The notes under the pieces: model-generated
What the model was told of the DNA's origin: nothing
The model's input: the letters and a program-made list of their open reading frames with translations, nothing else
Databases searched by the model: none
Shown here: positions 9,269-16,711 of the stretch, piece after piece
Position numbering within the stretch: the first letter of the stretch is position 1
Layout of the letters: each line of letters begins with the position of its first letter
Made by a program: the position numbers and the translations under genes
Source: Candidatus Poribacteria bacterium
GTDB lineage: Bacteria; Poribacteria; WGA-4E; PCPOR2b
NCBI GenBank assembly: GCA_022822005.1
Contig: JAJECO010000026.1
Coordinates: forward strand, 1 to 64,000
Length of the DNA: 64,000 nt
Direction of reading: 5' to 3'

Positions 9269-9315
9269 CTTTGAATCCCGCTTGTCCCGATTCATCGGGA
9301 ATTTTATCGAGGCTC
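9269..9315. repeat. Interspersed palindromic repeat, copy 2
   Basis: Near-copy of 7512-7558 in the same orientation (TTTGAATCCCGCTTGTCCCG). The sequence just before it (TTGTAGGCATA) also has a counterpart before copy 1, so the unit may be longer than the conserved core. Confidence 0.65.
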
Positions 9316-9412
9316 CGTATCCTTTAACTGTTTTGCAGAGGACGACCCATCGGCGTGCGCATACTACAGCATAGCAATCGGGATTTTTATGATAGGATCT
9401 ACGCAACCAACT

Positions 9413-9465
9413 GTAGGCGGGGCATCCCCGATAAATCGGGATTCAGAGCAACTTGCCCCGCGCAA
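9413..9465. repeat. Interspersed palindromic repeat, inverted copy 3
   Basis: Contains GGCATCCCCGATAAATCGGG followed by ATTCAGAGCAACTTG and a CCCCGCG end, the inverse orientation of copies 1 and 2. It lies inside the 5' extension of the open frame that precedes the likely start of the next gene. Confidence 0.6.
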
Positions 9466-9507
9466 CTGGGTGAAATACGTAAGCACTTGTATGAGTTCAA
9501 CCCCCGC

Positions 9508-10623
9508 ATGAACCAGCCAGATCCCCCACAAGTAATCGGACAGATTGCTGCATACCTCCATGTTTCACCCGACCAAATAACATGCGCCCCGATTCGGCAC
9601 GGCACGCTCGAACGAAACAATGTCTGGCGGCTCACAGCGCTGGGGCGCTCTTTCCTCCTGAAACAACATCTGATAACCCAACCGGTTGGCGAATCTACCT
9701 TTACACCGTTCCAGATCGAAACCGCAGTCCTTTTGAGATTACATCAGGCGGGATGCCGCGTGCCAGAACTTTACTGGTGGTCAGATCCAGCTCGCTGTTT
9801 ACTGATGGAATGGTGCGGGGATACAACGCTTGATGATCTTACGCAGGAAACGCCGGTGGATGAGCTTAGACAAATCGTACGGAACACCGTCCGAGCGTTC
9901 TGTCAACTGGAAGAGGGGTTTGCCAGATCTGCTGATACGCTCAAGCCCTACATATATCCACTCGATTATTCAGTTGGTTTGCGCGAGACGCTGCAGGCTC
10001 TATTGGATCAGGGAAGGAAAACCCTCGACTATTTGGGATCGATGAGAGGAGAGCCAATTTCCTCCGATGAGGGCGCAAGATTGGACGAAATTTGGAGCCG
10101 CTTGGCGGATCGTTTGCATCGCCCAACGCCGGCGTTGGGCACTTTGGACTATAACGCGCGGAACATCGTGGTTGATGGGAATATCCCAACCTTCATTGAT
10201 TTTGCGACCATCGGTTGGGATTGGGGTGAGCGGCGTCTGGTGCAATCACTCAATAGCTTGGGAGCAAATCGCACAAGCGGGAATTTCGTCAGTCTGCTAA
10301 ATCAAGAGATTGTGAGAGAGTATGCCGGGCAAGTTGCTAGCGTTCGAGAGAACTGTTTAGAGACAGATATTGCTGCGCGGGTAGATTCTCATCAGCTGCT
10401 TTTTTACCTGTTGATTGTCCATCGACTCCTGCAATTGACGGCGCAGCCGGAAGCAGCAGAGAGCCAATCCACCTTACGGGCGTGGGGCGATCCACATATG
10501 CGATTCCGACGCGCTTTGACGCTGCTCACTGATTCTCACCTCAGCGAGGAGCCAGATACGGCACAGATCCAAGAAATCATCGCCACTTTTCGAGACGCAT
10601 CAAAACAGAATGATGATTCTTAA
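9508..10623 (+). CDS. APH/choline-kinase-like phosphotransferase
   Basis: A 371-residue protein from the ATG at 9508. The open frame extends upstream to 9355, but that stretch is made of interspersed repeat sequence and is unlikely to be coded. The fold call rests on the kinase-like pattern. The N-lobe includes FLLKQH (a likely ATP-contact Lys). The catalytic-loop equivalent is LGTLDYNARNIVV, with the family's HGD changed to T-L-D but Asp and Asn kept. The metal-binding Asp is in PTFIDFATIGWDWGERR. Such proteins phosphorylate small hydroxylated or aminated compounds. Nothing indicates antibiotic resistance specifically; the substrate is unknown. No strong ribosome site precedes 9508, so the start is uncertain. 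Confidence 0.65.
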   Translation: MNQPDPPQVIGQIAAYLHVSPDQITCAPIRHGTLERNNVWRLTALGRSFLLKQHLITQPVGESTFTPFQIETAVLLRLHQAGCRVPELYWWSDPARCLLMEWCGDTTLDDLTQETPVDELRQIVRNTVRAFCQLEEGFARSADTLKPYIYPLDYSVGLRETLQALLDQGRKTLDYLGSMRGEPISSDEGARLDEIWSRLADRLHRPTPALGTLDYNARNIVVDGNIPTFIDFATIGWDWGERRLVQSLNSLGANRTSGNFVSLLNQEIVREYAGQVASVRENCLETDIAARVDSHQLLFYLLIVHRLLQLTAQPEAAESQSTLRAWGDPHMRFRRALTLLTDSHLSEEPDTAQIQEIIATFRDASKQNDDS

Positions 10624-10706
10624 TCAGGTGCAGCGAACTTACTGGATTCTGCTGACATTTCATCGCAGCCAGACAATCAAGGGAGATGCACAGACGCATG
10701 ATTCTT

Positions 10707-10765
10707 CGTAGGGGTTGGCTCTCTCAACCCGCGTTGGGAGTGGGCGAGGGAACCTCACCCCTACG
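10707..10765. repeat. Inverted repeat in an intergenic gap
   Basis: Arms CGTAGGGGT (10707-10715) and ACCCCTACG (10757-10765) are perfect inverted repeats enclosing about 41 bases. It lies between the convergent APH-like and RraA-like genes and may act as a bidirectional terminator or be another interspersed palindrome. Confidence 0.55.
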
Positions 10766-10823
10766 GTTATGGACCGCTTCACATAAATATCGGTACGCCC
10801 CAGCTATTTGGTTTAGAATCAAC

Positions 10824-11705
10824 CTACCACGTCCGTTCCTTCAATAACTCTTCGATGGCATCTCTCTGCACAGGCAGTTCATCGATATGGTCTTCCAACC
10901 AGTTGGAGAAGTCTTTTTCGATGTCATCTGTCCACCGCGCATCGATCTGGCCCGGCGTGTATTTCCCCTCACTCAAGCGAGTTTTACCGAACTGATCCCT
11001 CAACCGAACAAGCTCCGAAGTTTTCACCACTGTTTCAGCAAGGTGTGGTGGAATAAAAATAACGCCATCCTCTTTTCCGAGCACAACATCACCCGGCATG
11101 ACCGTCGCCTGCCCGATACGTATCGGTGTGTTGACACCCGTCAGCATTATCGTCGGTGAAGCGTAGGTTGGACTCCAGCCCCTGACAAAACTGGTAAAGC
11201 CGGGGATCTCCTTGATACCGTCCAAGTCACGCACAGCGGCATCGTGCACAACACCATTGCCGGATTTGGAGTAGATAGCAGTTGCAAGGTTGTCACCGAT
11301 GACTGGCCCCTCCTCGACCTTGCCGAAAACGTCGGCAACATAGACATCTCCTTGAACCAGCATGTCGATGGGCCAAGAGATCTGGTCTCCGACGCATCCA
11401 CACCGCTCCCCCTTCTCCTCCATCAGCGTCCGCATTACCGGTCGTCGGGGCATATAGACCGCTGTCAACGCTCTGCCAACAAGCACGCCATCCGGGTGTG
11501 TGCATTCCCAATCACCTTCATACTGCCATTGGTATCCGTTACCGCGCAGTGTGCCCCACGCTTGTGTTACCGATACATTTTTCATCCGTTCGATAATGTC
11601 ATCTGAAACCTTGGGACGACCGTCGGAAAAGCGTTCTCCCTTCCATTCATGGGTATATTCAACCAATTCATCTCGTGTCAGATTCAGTGGCGCAAATTTT
11701 TCCAT
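10824..11705 (-). CDS. RraA-family protein (HMG/CHA aldolase-like)
   Basis: A 293-residue member of the RraA/dimethylmenaquinone-methyltransferase-like family. The core signature is present: VIGDNLATAIYSKSGNGVVH, then DAAVRDLDGI with the Arg159-Asp160 pair. In 4-hydroxy-4-methyl-2-oxoglutarate aldolases this pair binds substrate and metal. A second conserved block is VMPGDVVLGKEDGVIFIPP. The chain is longer than the usual 160-230 residues, with extra N- and C-terminal helices, as in larger environmental homologues. The likely reaction is retro-aldol cleavage or decarboxylation of a 2-oxo acid; regulation of RNase E, the role that named RraA, is less likely. A strong ribosome site (GAGGAGA) and a promoter (11746-11774) precede it. 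Confidence 0.8.
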   Translation of the reverse strand: MEKFAPLNLTRDELVEYTHEWKGERFSDGRPKVSDDIIERMKNVSVTQAWGTLRGNGYQWQYEGDWECTHPDGVLVGRALTAVYMPRRPVMRTLMEEKGERCGCVGDQISWPIDMLVQGDVYVADVFGKVEEGPVIGDNLATAIYSKSGNGVVHDAAVRDLDGIKEIPGFTSFVRGWSPTYASPTIMLTGVNTPIRIGQATVMPGDVVLGKEDGVIFIPPHLAETVVKTSELVRLRDQFGKTRLSEGKYTPGQIDARWTDDIEKDFSNWLEDHIDELPVQRDAIEELLKERTW

Positions 11706-11745
11706 CGTTATCTCCTCAAGGAAACTGTAAAGTCAATATATCTGC

Positions 11746-11774
11746 ATTATAGTGGACAATGCCGATAAAATCAA
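11746..11774 (-). promoter_or_regulatory. Sigma-70-type promoter for the RraA-family gene
   Basis: On the minus strand TTGATT (11774-11769) and TATAAT (11751-11746) are separated by 17 bases. The start point would lie about 35 bases upstream of the ATG. Confidence 0.65.
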
Positions 11775-11859
11775 GATGACAATTTATCGCGAATTTCAAG
11801 AGTAAGTAGATACGAACTGTAGGAGGGATCGCCGAATCCCGACAACGCACTGTAGGTGA

Positions 11860-11889
11860 TTGCATAAATTGCTTAAACAGTTGTATAAT
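11860..11889 (+). promoter_or_regulatory. Sigma-70-type promoter for the PD40 cluster
   Basis: TTGCAT (11860-11865) and TATAAT (11884-11889) are separated by 18 bases. It lies about 78 bases upstream of the first propeller gene. Confidence 0.6.
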
Positions 11890-11966
11890 TTTAGTTGGGA
11901 AGGGGCTGCTGATAATAACTGACCTCAATCAAGGAGACCGATTGGAGAACAAAGGAGGCATAGCAG

Positions 11967-12923
11967 ATGCAACGGAGAACTAATCTCGCCCATTTGATTT
12001 TAGCTGTCGTTGTCGTGTTGGTGTTGACACTCCCGATGGTATGCATTGAGGCACAGGCACGGATCGCCTTAATGTCTGATAGGGATTGGAACTGGGAAAT
12101 CTATGTGATAGACAACCATGGGGACAATCAGCGAAATCTCACTAATAATCCTGCTGATGATAGGGACCCCTCATGGTCGCCGGACGGCAAACGGATTGTC
12201 TTCAGTTCTGATAGGAATGGGAACTGGCAAATCTACGTGATGGACGCCGATGGGGAAAATCAGCAAAACCTTTCCAACAATGATTTTGACGACAAGGAAC
12301 CTTCATGGTCGCCGGACGGTAAACAGATTGCCTTTGTGTGGGACTGGCAAATCTACGTGATGGACGCCGATGGGGAGAATCGGCTAAACCTCACCAATAA
12401 TAGGGGACATACGGACAGATCACCCTCATGGTCGCCGGACGGTAGGCGCATTGTCTTTGCTGCCTCTAGGAGGGAGGACGCTGGGAACATAGAAATCTAT
12501 GTGATGGACGCCGATGGGGAGAATCAGCGAAACCTTACTATTAGTGACCGTACTGACGAGGAACCCTCATGGTCTCCTAACGGTAAGCGCATTGCTTTTA
12601 CTTCCACGAAGGATGGGGGAGACCAGGAAATCTATGTGATGGACGCCGATGGACGGAATCAGCGAAACCTCACCAATCACCCCGATAGGGACTATTCACC
12701 CTCATGGTCGCCCGACAGTAAACGGATTGCATTTGTGTCGAATCGGACGAGGGATTTTAATCCAGACATCTATGTGATGGACGCCGATGGAGGCAATCCG
12801 CGAAACCTCACCAATCACCCCGAGGACGAGAAAGCTCCTGCATGGTATAACGCTGTTCTTTCAGTGACTCCCGCCGGTAAGACCCTCACGATGTGGGGAC
12901 AGCTCAAACGGGTTGACCAATAA
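11967..12923 (+). CDS. Exported PD40/TolB-like six-bladed propeller, paralogue 1
   Basis: A 318-residue protein. A signal peptide spans roughly residues 1-30 (basic start, hydrophobic core, ending near CIEAQA). Next come five canonical PD40 blades, each with a W-S-P-[DN]-[GS]-[KR]-[RQ]-I core, a YVMDADG-type loop and an N-L-T element, then a degenerate sixth blade (KAPAWYNAV). This predicts a six-bladed beta-propeller outside the cytoplasm, similar to the TolB C-terminal domain but without TolB's N-terminal domain. The protein ends with KTLTMWGQLKRVDQ, a motif shared with its two paralogues and the LamG protein. AAAGGAGG precedes the ATG. Likely a binding or scaffold protein; the ligand is unknown. 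Confidence 0.85.
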   Translation: MQRRTNLAHLILAVVVVLVLTLPMVCIEAQARIALMSDRDWNWEIYVIDNHGDNQRNLTNNPADDRDPSWSPDGKRIVFSSDRNGNWQIYVMDADGENQQNLSNNDFDDKEPSWSPDGKQIAFVWDWQIYVMDADGENRLNLTNNRGHTDRSPSWSPDGRRIVFAASRREDAGNIEIYVMDADGENQRNLTISDRTDEEPSWSPNGKRIAFTSTKDGGDQEIYVMDADGRNQRNLTNHPDRDYSPSWSPDSKRIAFVSNRTRDFNPDIYVMDADGGNPRNLTNHPEDEKAPAWYNAVLSVTPAGKTLTMWGQLKRVDQ

Positions 12924-12990
12924 CCACCATTATTGAAAAAACGGTGTTTAAGGATAAAAGACCGATTTGACAATAGAGGAGGAATAACGG

Positions 12991-14031
12991 ATGCAACGGA
13001 GATATAATCTCGCCCATTTGGTTTTAGCTAACGTTATAGTCTTGGTGCTGACTCCGATGATGGTAGTCGTTGGGGCACAGGCACGGATTGCCTTCAGCTC
13101 TAATAGGGATGGGGATAGGAACTCTGAAATCTACCTGATGGACGCCAATGGGCGGAATCAGCGAAACCTCACCAATCACCCCGATAGGGACGTAGCACCC
13201 TCATGGTCTCCCGACGGTAAACGGATTGCCTTCTCGTCTGAGAGGGATGGGCACCCTGACAGAAGACCCGGTTGGATTACTTCTGAAATCTATGTGATGG
13301 ATGCCGACGGCGGTAATCAGCAAAACATCACCAATCATCCTAATTCTGACCTCTCTCCCGCATGGTCACCGGACGGCAAACGGATTGTATTCGGGTCTGA
13401 TAGGGATGAGATCCTTGACATACACGGTTTCCCCACCTATGAAATCTACGTGATGGATGCCGATGGGGAGAATCCTCAAAACATCACTAATAATCGCCAT
13501 GATGACTGGGCTCCCTCATGGTCACCGGACGGCAAGCGTATTGTCTTCATATCTTATAGGGAGGGGCACTTTATAGGCGATTTTGAATTACTCACTTCTG
13601 AAATCTACGTGATGGACGCTGATGGCGGGAATCAGCAAAGACTCACTGAAAACCGCAAGAATGATGAGGCACCCTCATGGTCACCCGATGGCACACGCAT
13701 TGTCTTCTCATCCGATAGGAAGGGGGACTTTATAAATAATGAAATCTACCTGATGGACGCCGATGGAAAGAATCAACAAAGACTCACTGAAAATCGCCAT
13801 GAGGATGGGGCTCCCTCATGGTCTCCTGACGGCAAGCGTATTGTCTTCGTGTCTGAAAGGGATGGGAACCCTGAAATCTACGTGATGGATGCCGATGGGG
13901 GGAATCCTCAAAACCTCACCAATAATCCGGGGGGTGATTTTGGTCCTGCATGGTTTGCTCCTGCTTTTGCCATTGCCCCCTCCGGCAAAAAAATTACGAT
14001 GTGGGGACAGCTCAAACGGGTTGACCAATAA
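12991..14031 (+). CDS. Exported PD40/TolB-like propeller, paralogue 2
   Basis: A 346-residue close paralogue of the preceding protein with the same architecture: signal peptide ending near VVGAQA, five canonical W-S-P-D-G blades, a degenerate sixth blade (GPAWFAPAF), and the C-terminal motif KKITMWGQLKRVDQ. It differs by longer loops in blades two to four (for example DRDEILDIHGFPTYEIYVMD). The 67-base gap from paralogue 1 is almost identical to the gap before paralogue 3, and both genes have AGAGGAGGAATAACGG before the ATG. This points to recent tandem duplication of a gene-plus-leader unit. The three genes are probably co-transcribed. Confidence 0.85.
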   Translation: MQRRYNLAHLVLANVIVLVLTPMMVVVGAQARIAFSSNRDGDRNSEIYLMDANGRNQRNLTNHPDRDVAPSWSPDGKRIAFSSERDGHPDRRPGWITSEIYVMDADGGNQQNITNHPNSDLSPAWSPDGKRIVFGSDRDEILDIHGFPTYEIYVMDADGENPQNITNNRHDDWAPSWSPDGKRIVFISYREGHFIGDFELLTSEIYVMDADGGNQQRLTENRKNDEAPSWSPDGTRIVFSSDRKGDFINNEIYLMDADGKNQQRLTENRHEDGAPSWSPDGKRIVFVSERDGNPEIYVMDADGGNPQNLTNNPGGDFGPAWFAPAFAIAPSGKKITMWGQLKRVDQ

Positions 14032-14098
14032 CCGCTATTATTGAAAAAACGGTGTTTAAGGATAAAAGACCGATTTGACAACAGAGGAGGAATAACGG

Positions 14099-15106
14099 AT
14101 GCCACGGAGATATAATCTCGCCCATTTCATTTTAGCTAGCGTTATAGTCTTGGTGCTGACTCCGATGATGTTAGTCGTTGGGGCACAGGCACGGATTGCC
14201 TTCGTGTCTGATAGGGATAGGAACTCTGAAATCTACCTGATGGACGATGATGGAAAAAATCAGCGAAACCTCACCAATCATCCCGATAGGGACTTAGCAC
14301 CCTCATGGTCGCCCGATGGCACACGCATTGCCTTCATGTCGGAGAGGGATGGGAACGGTGAAATCTACATGATGGATGCCGACGGGGGCAATCAGCAAAA
14401 CCTCACTAACAATCGCGCTGGTGACTGGAATCCCTCATGGTCACCGGACGGCAAACGGATTGCATTCGTGTCTGATAGGGATGGGATCCTTGACATACAC
14501 GGTTTCCCCACTTCTGAAATCTACGTGATGGATGCCGATGGGAAGAATCCGCAAAACCTCACTAACAATCGCGCTGGTGACTGGTCTCCCGAATGGTCCC
14601 CTGACGGTAAACGCATTGTGTTCATGTCTTATAGGGAGGGGCACTTTATAGGCGATTTTGAAGACACCACTTCTGAAATCTATGTGATGGACAACGATGG
14701 GGGTGATGAACAGAGACTCACTGAAAATCGCAAGAATGACAGGGGGCCCTCATGGTCCCCTGACGGTAAACGGATTGCCTTTTCCTCTGATAGGAAGGGG
14801 GACTGGCTAAATTATGAAATCTATGTGATGGACGACGATGGCGGTAATCTACAAAAACTCACTGAAAATCGCAAGAATGACGGGGGACCCTCATGGTCCC
14901 CTGACGGTAAACGGATTGCCTTTTCCTCTGATAGGGGTGGGAACCGGCAAATCTACGTGATGGACACCGACGGGGGAAATCAGCAACAACTCACCAATCA
15001 TCCGAGGAATAATATTGGTCCTGCATGGTTTGTTCCTGCTTTTGCCGTTGCCCCCGCGGGCAAAAAGTTTACCATGTGGGGACGGCTCAAACAGGTTGAC
15101 CGATAA
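14099..15106 (+). CDS. Exported PD40/TolB-like propeller, paralogue 3
   Basis: A 335-residue third copy: signal peptide ending near VVGAQA, five W-S-P-D-G blades, degenerate sixth blade (GPAWFVPAF) and C-terminal motif KKFTMWGRLKQVDR. It is closer to paralogue 2 than to 1, sharing the long loops in the middle blades (HGFPTSEIYVMD; GHFIGDFE) and the leader sequence. Some loop positions change Asp-Ala-Asp to Asp-Asp-Asp or Asp-Asn-Asp, which could alter ligand or calcium contacts. It is the last gene of the set, and a small hairpin overlaps its stop codon. Confidence 0.85.
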   Translation: MPRRYNLAHFILASVIVLVLTPMMLVVGAQARIAFVSDRDRNSEIYLMDDDGKNQRNLTNHPDRDLAPSWSPDGTRIAFMSERDGNGEIYMMDADGGNQQNLTNNRAGDWNPSWSPDGKRIAFVSDRDGILDIHGFPTSEIYVMDADGKNPQNLTNNRAGDWSPEWSPDGKRIVFMSYREGHFIGDFEDTTSEIYVMDNDGGDEQRLTENRKNDRGPSWSPDGKRIAFSSDRKGDWLNYEIYVMDDDGGNLQKLTENRKNDGGPSWSPDGKRIAFSSDRGGNRQIYVMDTDGGNQQQLTNHPRNNIGPAWFVPAFAVAPAGKKFTMWGRLKQVDR

Positions 15107-15119
15107 CATCAATTATCGG
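15100..15119 (+). terminator. Small hairpin at the end of the PD40 cluster
   Basis: CCGATAA (15100-15106) and TTATCGG (15113-15119) form a 7-base stem with a 6-base loop, followed by CTGTTTCTCC. The stem includes the stop codon. The tract after it is only partly T-rich, so termination is plausible but not certain. Confidence 0.4.
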
Positions 15120-15367
15120 CTGTTTCTCCTCTGCATCGGTGCGGCTTTTGAAAATAAACGCCGTGTAGATCCGATCGTTTCAATACGACCCCTTGAATCT
15201 GATGTTCTTTGAGATAATCTGTTACCGCCGTCCGACAGCCGGGTCCATCTCCAATAATCATCCAATACAACAAACCCGCCTTCAACCACCTTATCATATA
15301 AAGTTTCTAAAACTATCTTGACCAACGCACACCAGTCTGCGTCAATGTGCAAAATAGCGATGGTTCG
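15109..15367 (-). pseudogene. Broken TylF-like O-methyltransferase remnant
   Basis: Read on the minus strand, the first part after an in-frame TGA (15370-15368) encodes TIAILHIDADW, then KIVLETLYDKVVEGG and FVVLDDYWRW. The sequence then continues one frame over as PGCRTAVTDYLKEHQ and ends RSDLHGVYFQK. Joined, these match the C-terminal third of TylF/macrocin O-methyltransferases, which have LHID-D-Y, a GG...DDY segment, a W-GC-AV-Y segment and a terminal RIDYTG-type ending. A single extra base just after the WRW codons explains the shift. The N-terminal SAM-binding half is missing. It is a decayed fragment, possibly left from an insertion or rearrangement. Confidence 0.65.
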
Positions 15368-15598
15368 TCAGAGGGCTTGTGGGCAACCAACGAGAACAAC
15401 CGATTCATCTTCCCCGCTGCAATAATAAAATACCAGCCAACCTTGAATGGATACCAGATCTCCATTTCCAAATCATCCCTATATTTCCGCTTTGCACAAC
15501 TGCACCATGTCGGTTATAATAACCACTGGACAGAGGGCAAAATTTTCGTCTGCGTTTTGCGAGTTTGTAAAAAAACTCCCCACAGAAAGGACAAAGGG
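15368..15598. other. Leader region of the enolase-superfamily cassette
   Basis: Between the methyltransferase remnant and the ATG at 15599 I see only a promoter (15492-15520) and the ribosome site AGAAAGGACAAAGGG. The open frame extending left from 15599 to 15347 is antisense to the remnant, begins upstream of the promoter and is unlikely to be coding. Confidence 0.5.
15492..15520 (+). promoter_or_regulatory. Sigma-70-type promoter of the three-gene cassette
   Basis: TTGCAC (15492-15497) and TATAAT (15515-15520) are separated by 17 bases. A transcript starting near 15527 would carry about 72 bases of leader, which supports 15599 rather than an earlier codon as the start of the first gene. 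Confidence 0.65.
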
Positions 15599-16675
15599 AT
15601 GAAAATCACAAAAATCGAGACATTTCAAATCGAAACACCACGTTATACCGGTCAGATATCGGGGCATGTCATTGTCAAGGTGCATGTAGACGACGGCCCA
15701 ATAGGTCTTGGAGAAGCTTCAGATAGTAGAGCCGATGATCTCGGCGCGATAACCCAACGCTACAACGAGTTATTGGTGGGACGCGATGCCACCCGTATTA
15801 CGGAGATCAACGAATTCCTACGGACGCAAGATTTCGGCAGCACCGTTACCAACCTACACCTCGCCTCCGCCATCGACTTGGCACTCTACGACCTTAATGG
15901 CAAGGTACAAGGAGTGCCCCTCTACCAGATGCTGGGCGGCAAAATGCGTGATAGCGTCTACTGTTGTTATCCAACCTGGGGTGTACAGGTGCGGGAAGAC
16001 TTTGAGAGGACCGCAGGCTACCTGCAACGGTTGGTGGATTTGGGACATCATCTCTTCCGTTACTACGTGTCGGGCGACAGCACGTTGGATAACGAATTCC
16101 TGACCGAGATGAAGGCGAGATTTGGAGATCAGATTCGACTCAAGCAACTTGATTTCTCCGGTCGCTTCAACGACTGGGAGACCGCGCTGCGTTACGCCGA
16201 TGTGATACGACATCACAACCCGTTCCATTTTGAGCAACCCTCACGCGACCTGCGGGTATGCGCGGAATTCACCAAACGGATGGATTTGCCGGTGAGTCTG
16301 CACATCAACGACTTGGCACTCGGCTACGAAGCAGCAGAACGCGGTGCCTGCACGGTCTTCAATGTGGCATGTGTATCAGGGGGACCGACCCATATCCGTC
16401 GTTTATTCGCCTTGGCAGAATCGGCGGGACTCAGATGTTTAATTGGCACGGATCAGGAATCAACGCTTGGAACGTCTGCACAAATCCAACTGGGAGTTTC
16501 GATGCCGAATCTCACATTCCCTTGTGATCCAATGGGACCCGTACTCTACACGGCGTCACCGGCGAAGGAGCGTATCCGTGCTGAAGGCAGCCATCTCTAT
16601 CCTCCCGAAGGACCAGGGCTGGGCGTCGAATTAGATCCAGACAAACTGAATGAATTGACCGTCGCATCGGCGTGA
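15599..16675 (+). CDS. Enolase-superfamily protein (mandelate racemase/muconate lactonizing type), atypical active site
   Basis: 358 residues, the usual length for the family. The N-terminal capping domain (MKITKIETFQIETPRYTG) and the ASAIDLALYDLNGKVQGVPL helix are typical. In the barrel, the first two metal-ligand positions look conserved (Asp in KQLDFSGRF, Glu in FHFEQPSRD). The K-x-K base motif is replaced by R-Y-Y in HLFRYYVSGD, and the usual third Glu ligand is not obvious (VSLHINDLAL). The conserved DQESTLGTSAQIQLG follows near the C-terminus. The enzyme may therefore use another base or have a different reaction; an acid-sugar dehydratase or racemase role is only a default guess. It heads a tight operon, with 36 bases to the next gene. 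Confidence 0.75.
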   Translation: MKITKIETFQIETPRYTGQISGHVIVKVHVDDGPIGLGEASDSRADDLGAITQRYNELLVGRDATRITEINEFLRTQDFGSTVTNLHLASAIDLALYDLNGKVQGVPLYQMLGGKMRDSVYCCYPTWGVQVREDFERTAGYLQRLVDLGHHLFRYYVSGDSTLDNEFLTEMKARFGDQIRLKQLDFSGRFNDWETALRYADVIRHHNPFHFEQPSRDLRVCAEFTKRMDLPVSLHINDLALGYEAAERGACTVFNVACVSGGPTHIRRLFALAESAGLRCLIGTDQESTLGTSAQIQLGVSMPNLTFPCDPMGPVLYTASPAKERIRAEGSHLYPPEGPGLGVELDPDKLNELTVASA

Positions 16676-16711
16676 GATTAGCGGTAGACCAGACGTGAGG
16701 AGGATATTGGG

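Noticed and set aside
9355-9507. N-terminal extension of the APH-like kinase frame
   Set aside because: It is composed largely of interspersed palindromic repeat sequence and has no similarity to kinase N-termini.
9508-10623. Aminoglycoside resistance gene
   Set aside because: The fold is APH-like, but the catalytic loop is diverged and nothing in the context points to antibiotic modification, so a specific resistance call is not supported.
11967-15106. Regularly spaced repeats that might be taken for a CRISPR-like array
   Set aside because: The periodicity comes from coding PD40 blades (W-S-P-D-G units) with in-frame, variable loops, not from identical repeats with unique spacers.
15347-15598. 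N-terminal extension of the enolase-superfamily frame
   Set aside because: The extension starts upstream of a good promoter, lies antisense to a methyltransferase remnant, and lacks a ribosome site, whereas the ATG at 15599 has one and gives normal family length.
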